Assembly (NCBI GenBank): GCA_944358275.1
Contig: CALVQZ010000136.1
Span: forward strand, 1 to 9,611
Source of the DNA: an uncultured Bacilli bacterium
GTDB taxonomy: Bacteria; Bacillota_I; Bacilli_A; RF39; UBA660
DNA: 9,611 nucleotides
Direction of reading: 5' to 3'
Part shown: piece after piece, positions 7,410 through 9,611 of the stretch
How positions within the stretch are numbered: position 1 is the stretch's first letter
Layout of the letters: the number at the start of each line of letters is the position of its first letter
Position numbers and translations under genes: made by a program
The notes under the pieces: model-generated
The model's input: only the letters and a program-made list of their open reading frames with translations
Databases searched by the model: none
Told to the model about the DNA's origin: nothing

Positions 7410-8654
7410 ATGAAGGAAAGACATAAAACTTATATAAAAATCAATATAGTTTCACTTATATTAGTGGCTGTTTCATTCATTTCACTTACTTTTGCTTGGT
7501 TTGGTTATACTGGCTTATCAAGTTTGTCTACTGAAATTGATGTTAAAGCATGGCATATCGAACTAACAAAAAATGGAGATATCGTTTCAAATAATATTTC
7601 TATTTCTTTTTCTGAGTTATATCCTGGAATGGATACGATAACTGAAGAAATTACTATAAAGAATCTAGGAGATTCTACTGCAAGTGTTAGTTATGAAATT
7701 GTATCAGCAAGAATATTAGGGGATAGTAAAGATAATTATATAGTCGATTATACGAACGTTACATCTCCTTATGTTGAAGATAAAATAGCACACGAATATC
7801 CGTTTAAAATAAATGTAAGTTTAAAAGATAATATAGTATATACAGGCGGTGATGAGACAACCTTTGTAGTGTCTATTTCATGGCCGATGGATTCAGATAA
7901 TGATGAACTTGATACACTATGGGGAAGTAAAGCAAATGCATTTAATATAGCTGAAAAAGAAAAATTAAATGCTGATCCTTCTTATCAAATAAGATCTTCT
8001 ATACAAGTTTCATTAAAACTAAGTGCAGAACAATATATAGAAGAAGATGATGCATTAGATGTACACTATCAATTTGCTAAATCATTACTATATGATATAG
8101 AAGAAGGTAAAAAATGTAGCAGTATATCTAGTACATGCATTAAAACTTATGTAATAGATGAATATAATAAAGTAAGTGATACGACTGTAACTTTACTTCC
8201 AGATCCATTAAATACATATACGACATCTACATTCACTGATTATTCTAGCGCTTATAACTCATTAGTGAGTACGTGGAATGTTACAACAAGAGAACTTTTA
8301 GTAAATGATATTTTAAATATAATATCAAGAGATATTATAGATACTAAACTTATAAGAGAAAATTTATCAGATTCAATAGTTGGTACTATAAATAATAGTG
8401 ATAGATTAACTAATGAATTAAATAAGGTGATAAGTTATAATGGCTATCATAAATTTTCAAGTGTTAGTTTTCCATTCTTAAAGTCTGCAAATTGCTTTTG
8501 GACAAATACAGAATATAATACTGAAAATGCTTTTGCAATAAGTAAGATTGATGATAGTTATTCAAAATTATATGGAGAGTTAAAAACAAATACTTGTAAA
8601 ATTGTTCCAGTCATTATTGCTGAAAAAGAAAAATTAAATGATAATGGTTTATAA
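7410..8654 (+). CDS. TasA/CalY-like SipW-dependent surface protein
   Basis: This encodes 414 residues. A hydrophobic signal (about 10-31) ends in LTFAWF, close to the STYAWF of the upstream 524-residue protein and consistent with SipW cleavage. The mature part begins with TasA-like features: an IDVKAWHIEL strand, then FSELYPGMDTITEEITIKNLGDS, matching the L-x-PGD-x-x-T...I-x-N-x-GS pattern of TasA and camelysin. A segment DELDTLWGSKANAF (W171) followed by IQVSLKLSAEQY recalls other Firmicutes SipW-substrate proteins. Beyond residue 210 is an unrecognised C-terminal region with four Cys (236, 243, 362, 396), possibly two disulfides. The motif AEKEKLN occurs at 181-187 and again at 404-410. The gene is last in the operon, 27 bases after the second SipW, and is the best candidate for its substrate. 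It is likely exported to the surface or an extracellular fibre (inference). Confidence 0.75.
   Translation: MKERHKTYIKINIVSLILVAVSFISLTFAWFGYTGLSSLSTEIDVKAWHIELTKNGDIVSNNISISFSELYPGMDTITEEITIKNLGDSTASVSYEIVSARILGDSKDNYIVDYTNVTSPYVEDKIAHEYPFKINVSLKDNIVYTGGDETTFVVSISWPMDSDNDELDTLWGSKANAFNIAEKEKLNADPSYQIRSSIQVSLKLSAEQYIEEDDALDVHYQFAKSLLYDIEEGKKCSSISSTCIKTYVIDEYNKVSDTTVTLLPDPLNTYTTSTFTDYSSAYNSLVSTWNVTTRELLVNDILNIISRDIIDTKLIRENLSDSIVGTINNSDRLTNELNKVISYNGYHKFSSVSFPFLKSANCFWTNTEYNTENAFAISKIDDSYSKLYGELKTNTCKIVPVIIAEKEKLNDNGL
7950..7971 (+). repeat. First copy of a 22-bp intragenic direct repeat
   Basis: This 22-base segment encoding AEKEKLN recurs exactly at 8619-8640 in the same gene and reading frame, 669 bases apart. 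The flanks do not match. Confidence 0.6.
8619..8640 (+). repeat. Second copy of the 22-bp intragenic direct repeat
   Basis: This copy lies at the very end of the TasA-like gene and is identical to 7950-7971. Its last bases also form the 5' arm of the first terminator hairpin. Confidence 0.6.
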
Positions 8655-8670
8655 TCACTATCATTTTTTT
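8636..8670 (+). terminator. Terminator at the end of the five-gene operon
   Basis: AAATGATA (8636-8643) pairs with TATCATTT (8659-8666) and continues into a T-run ending at 8670. The TAA stop at 8652-8654 sits in the loop. The stem is AT-rich and modest, but the second hairpin at 8677-8706 follows directly. Confidence 0.5.
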
Positions 8671-8676
8671 ATGTGA

Positions 8677-8706
8677 AAAAAATATAGACTTTTATCTATA
8701 TTTTTT
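8677..8706. terminator. Bidirectional terminator between convergent genes
   Basis: A perfect 12-bp stem (8677-8688 with 8695-8706) closes the loop CTTTTA, with an A-run on the left arm and a T-run on the right. It can therefore end transcription from both strands. The TAG stop of the minus-strand gene (8696-8698) lies inside the stem. Confidence 0.75.
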
Positions 8707-9310
8707 GTTTGAATTCTATATTAGCTGATACGATGAATTTAGTATCATTAGTTGCTGCAAGTGCTCCGATACTAGCATCAGCAGCATCATCCATTTGCTC
8801 ATTTTCACCTTCATACCATTCAAAGAAAACTCTTATTGTAAAATTACTAAACGGGGATTCTCCACTATAGAGCATATCTTGGGTTATTTCATAAGTTTCT
8901 AAATTTATTATATCAAGAGGGTCTCCCTCAACATATCCATCTGGTAATATTGCATATTTTGTAATCAATAAATCAGGAATATTCTCATTTTCGATAGTTA
9001 AATTTATACTATAACTAAACGATACATCAACATTAGATGGATCAATATTTATGTCAAAATAACCACTTGATGATGGTGCGATCGAATTTTCCTTTACATT
9101 TACATTTTCTTCAATATTTGGAGTAAAACTTATACTAGCATTTCCATTATTTAGGATATCCTCATTATTAACCATAATTTGCCATTTTGCAAGAGGAGTT
9201 TCAATACTACCTGTAGTGTTTGCTACATATCTCGAGTAAGTATTACTCATCATAGAAAGAGAAAATGATATTGCTACCATAACTAATATAATTTTTATCT
9301 TTTTAAGCAT
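8696..9310 (-). CDS. Small TasA/camelysin-like secreted protein
   Basis: This encodes 204 residues. The ATG at 9310 has AAAGGTGG five bases upstream; a GTG at 9319 falls within that ribosome binding site and is rejected. A short basic start (LKKIK) and hydrophobic core (about 5-22) end in NTYSRYVANTTGSIETPLAKW. This S-x-x-TYSRY type of signal, followed by an AKWQIMVNNED strand, is common in SipW-dependent camelysin/TasA-like proteins of Firmicutes. The rest is beta-rich, acidic and free of Cys, with IAPSSSGYFDINIDPSNVDVSFSYSINLT fitting the repeated-strand fold of the family. It is encoded opposite to the operon with its own promoter and terminator, so it is regulated separately. It may be a minor fibre component, anchor or nucleator (inference). 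It has a different signal class from the two AWF-type proteins in this window. Confidence 0.7.
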   Translation of the reverse strand: MLKKIKIILVMVAISFSLSMMSNTYSRYVANTTGSIETPLAKWQIMVNNEDILNNGNASISFTPNIEENVNVKENSIAPSSSGYFDINIDPSNVDVSFSYSINLTIENENIPDLLITKYAILPDGYVEGDPLDIINLETYEITQDMLYSGESPFSNFTIRVFFEWYEGENEQMDDAADASIGALAATNDTKFIVSANIEFKQKI

Positions 9311-9315
9311 ATCCA

Positions 9316-9323
9316 CCACCTTT
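9316..9323 (-). promoter_or_regulatory. Ribosome binding site of the small TasA-like gene
   Basis: On the minus strand this reads AAAGGTGG, five bases before the ATG at 9310, and it decides between that ATG and an upstream GTG at 9319. Confidence 0.65.
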
Positions 9324-9342
9324 ACAATTCTAGTGTATAATA

Positions 9343-9363
9343 ATATTGTATATTTTACAATAT
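9343..9363. promoter_or_regulatory. Inverted repeat overlapping the -10 box (candidate operator)
   Basis: ATATTGTA (9343-9350) and TACAATAT (9356-9363) form a perfect 8-bp inverted repeat with a 5-base spacer. It covers the -10 box and part of the spacer of the minus-strand promoter, where a dimeric repressor would block transcription. AT-rich background makes chance palindromes more likely, so the call is moderate. Confidence 0.4.
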
Positions 9364-9375
9364 ATTTTTTATCAA
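9347..9375 (-). promoter_or_regulatory. Promoter of the small TasA-like gene
   Basis: On the minus strand, TTGATA (9375-9370) is separated by 17 bases from TATACA (9352-9347). Transcription would start near 9340, about 30 bases before the start codon at 9310. Confidence 0.6.
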
Positions 9376-9472
9376 ATTATGTAAAGACAGTGTATAATTT
9401 TACTTAATTTTTGATATATCACAACTTATATAATTTTAAAGTTATTATATTACATATCTAATGTACAAATAA

Positions 9473-9497
9473 AAAAAGTGTGAAAACCACACTTTTT
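9473..9497 (-). terminator. Intrinsic terminator of the right-edge minus-strand gene
   Basis: A perfect 10-bp stem (9473-9482 with 9488-9497) has a 5-base loop. Read on the minus strand it ends in seven U residues (9477-9471). It overlaps the TAA stop at 9498-9496 of the partial gene and separates that gene from the promoter of the small TasA-like gene. Confidence 0.8.
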
Positions 9498-9611
9498 ATT
9501 CACTTGTACTTGATGACTTTTGCTCATTCATATAGTGATCATATTTTATCTTTAGTTCAGAATCATATATCTTTAAATCGTTTTCTTCTCTTAACCATTC
9601 TAATGCAAAAG
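9496..9611 (-). CDS. C-terminal fragment of an unidentified protein
   Basis: The minus strand is open from the window edge to a TAA at 9498-9496, giving 37 residues. The fragment is rich in charged residues and probably helical (ALEWLREENDLKIYDSEL, then IKYDHYMNEQ), with a short Ser/Thr tail. A terminator directly follows the stop, supporting a real gene end. No family can be assigned from this fragment. Confidence 0.5.
   Translation of the reverse strand, partial: FALEWLREENDLKIYDSELKIKYDHYMNEQKSSSTSE

Noticed and set aside
339..9310. Alternative genetic code with TGA read as tryptophan, as in some Mollicutes
   Set aside because: All genes are full-length with TGG as Trp and no in-frame TGA. 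Every stop seen is TAA or TAG, which only shows that TGA stops are uncommon here.
9412..9465. Short palindromes TGATATATCA (9412-9421) and TACAT-N5-ATGTA (9451-9465)
   Set aside because: They are short, in very AT-rich DNA and away from the promoter elements, so chance is a sufficient explanation.

Overview
The window is very AT-rich DNA from a low-GC Gram-positive lineage. Support for this comes from strong purine-rich ribosome binding sites, extended -10 promoters (TGnTAAAAT), short intergenic gaps, SipW/TasA-type secretion genes and standard-code genes with TGG tryptophans. An uncultured gut Bacilli or Mollicutes-like relative is a reasonable guess, but this is inference. No rRNA, tRNA, CRISPR array or complete mobile element was seen.

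Layout. Bases 1-87 are the C-terminal tail of a gene that looks like an integrase-core transposase, followed by a possible element end. A strong promoter (168-195) and a leader with two tandem hairpins (205-303) precede a 524-residue secreted or anchored protein (339-1913), which ends in a cysteine-rich repeat module and an intrinsic terminator. A second promoter (2024-2052) starts a tightly packed five-gene operon (2115-8654). Its genes are a SipW-type signal peptidase fused to a long cytoplasmic region, a membrane-anchored McrB-like AAA+ NTPase, a DUF2357/McrC-like partner with no visible nuclease motif, a second short SipW-type signal peptidase, and a TasA/CalY-like surface protein. Back-to-back terminators separate this operon from a convergent minus-strand gene (8696-9310) for a third, smaller TasA/camelysin-like protein, which has its own promoter and a candidate operator. 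The right edge (9496-9611) holds the C-terminus of another minus-strand protein of unknown function.

How the genes may work together. SipW-type peptidases use a Ser/His active site on the outer membrane face and mature TasA-like fibre or matrix proteins. Here two such enzymes and three candidate substrates lie within 9 kb. Unusually, an McrB/DUF2357 pair, best known from restriction systems, sits between the two peptidases. The NTPase carries a transmembrane anchor, and its partner lacks an obvious PD-(D/E)XK nuclease. The first peptidase also has about 500 residues predicted on the cytoplasmic side. I infer a membrane-bound AAA+ machine that controls, powers or assembles a SipW-dependent surface structure rather than a DNA-cutting defence system. 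This is a hypothesis from gene content and topology, not an established function.
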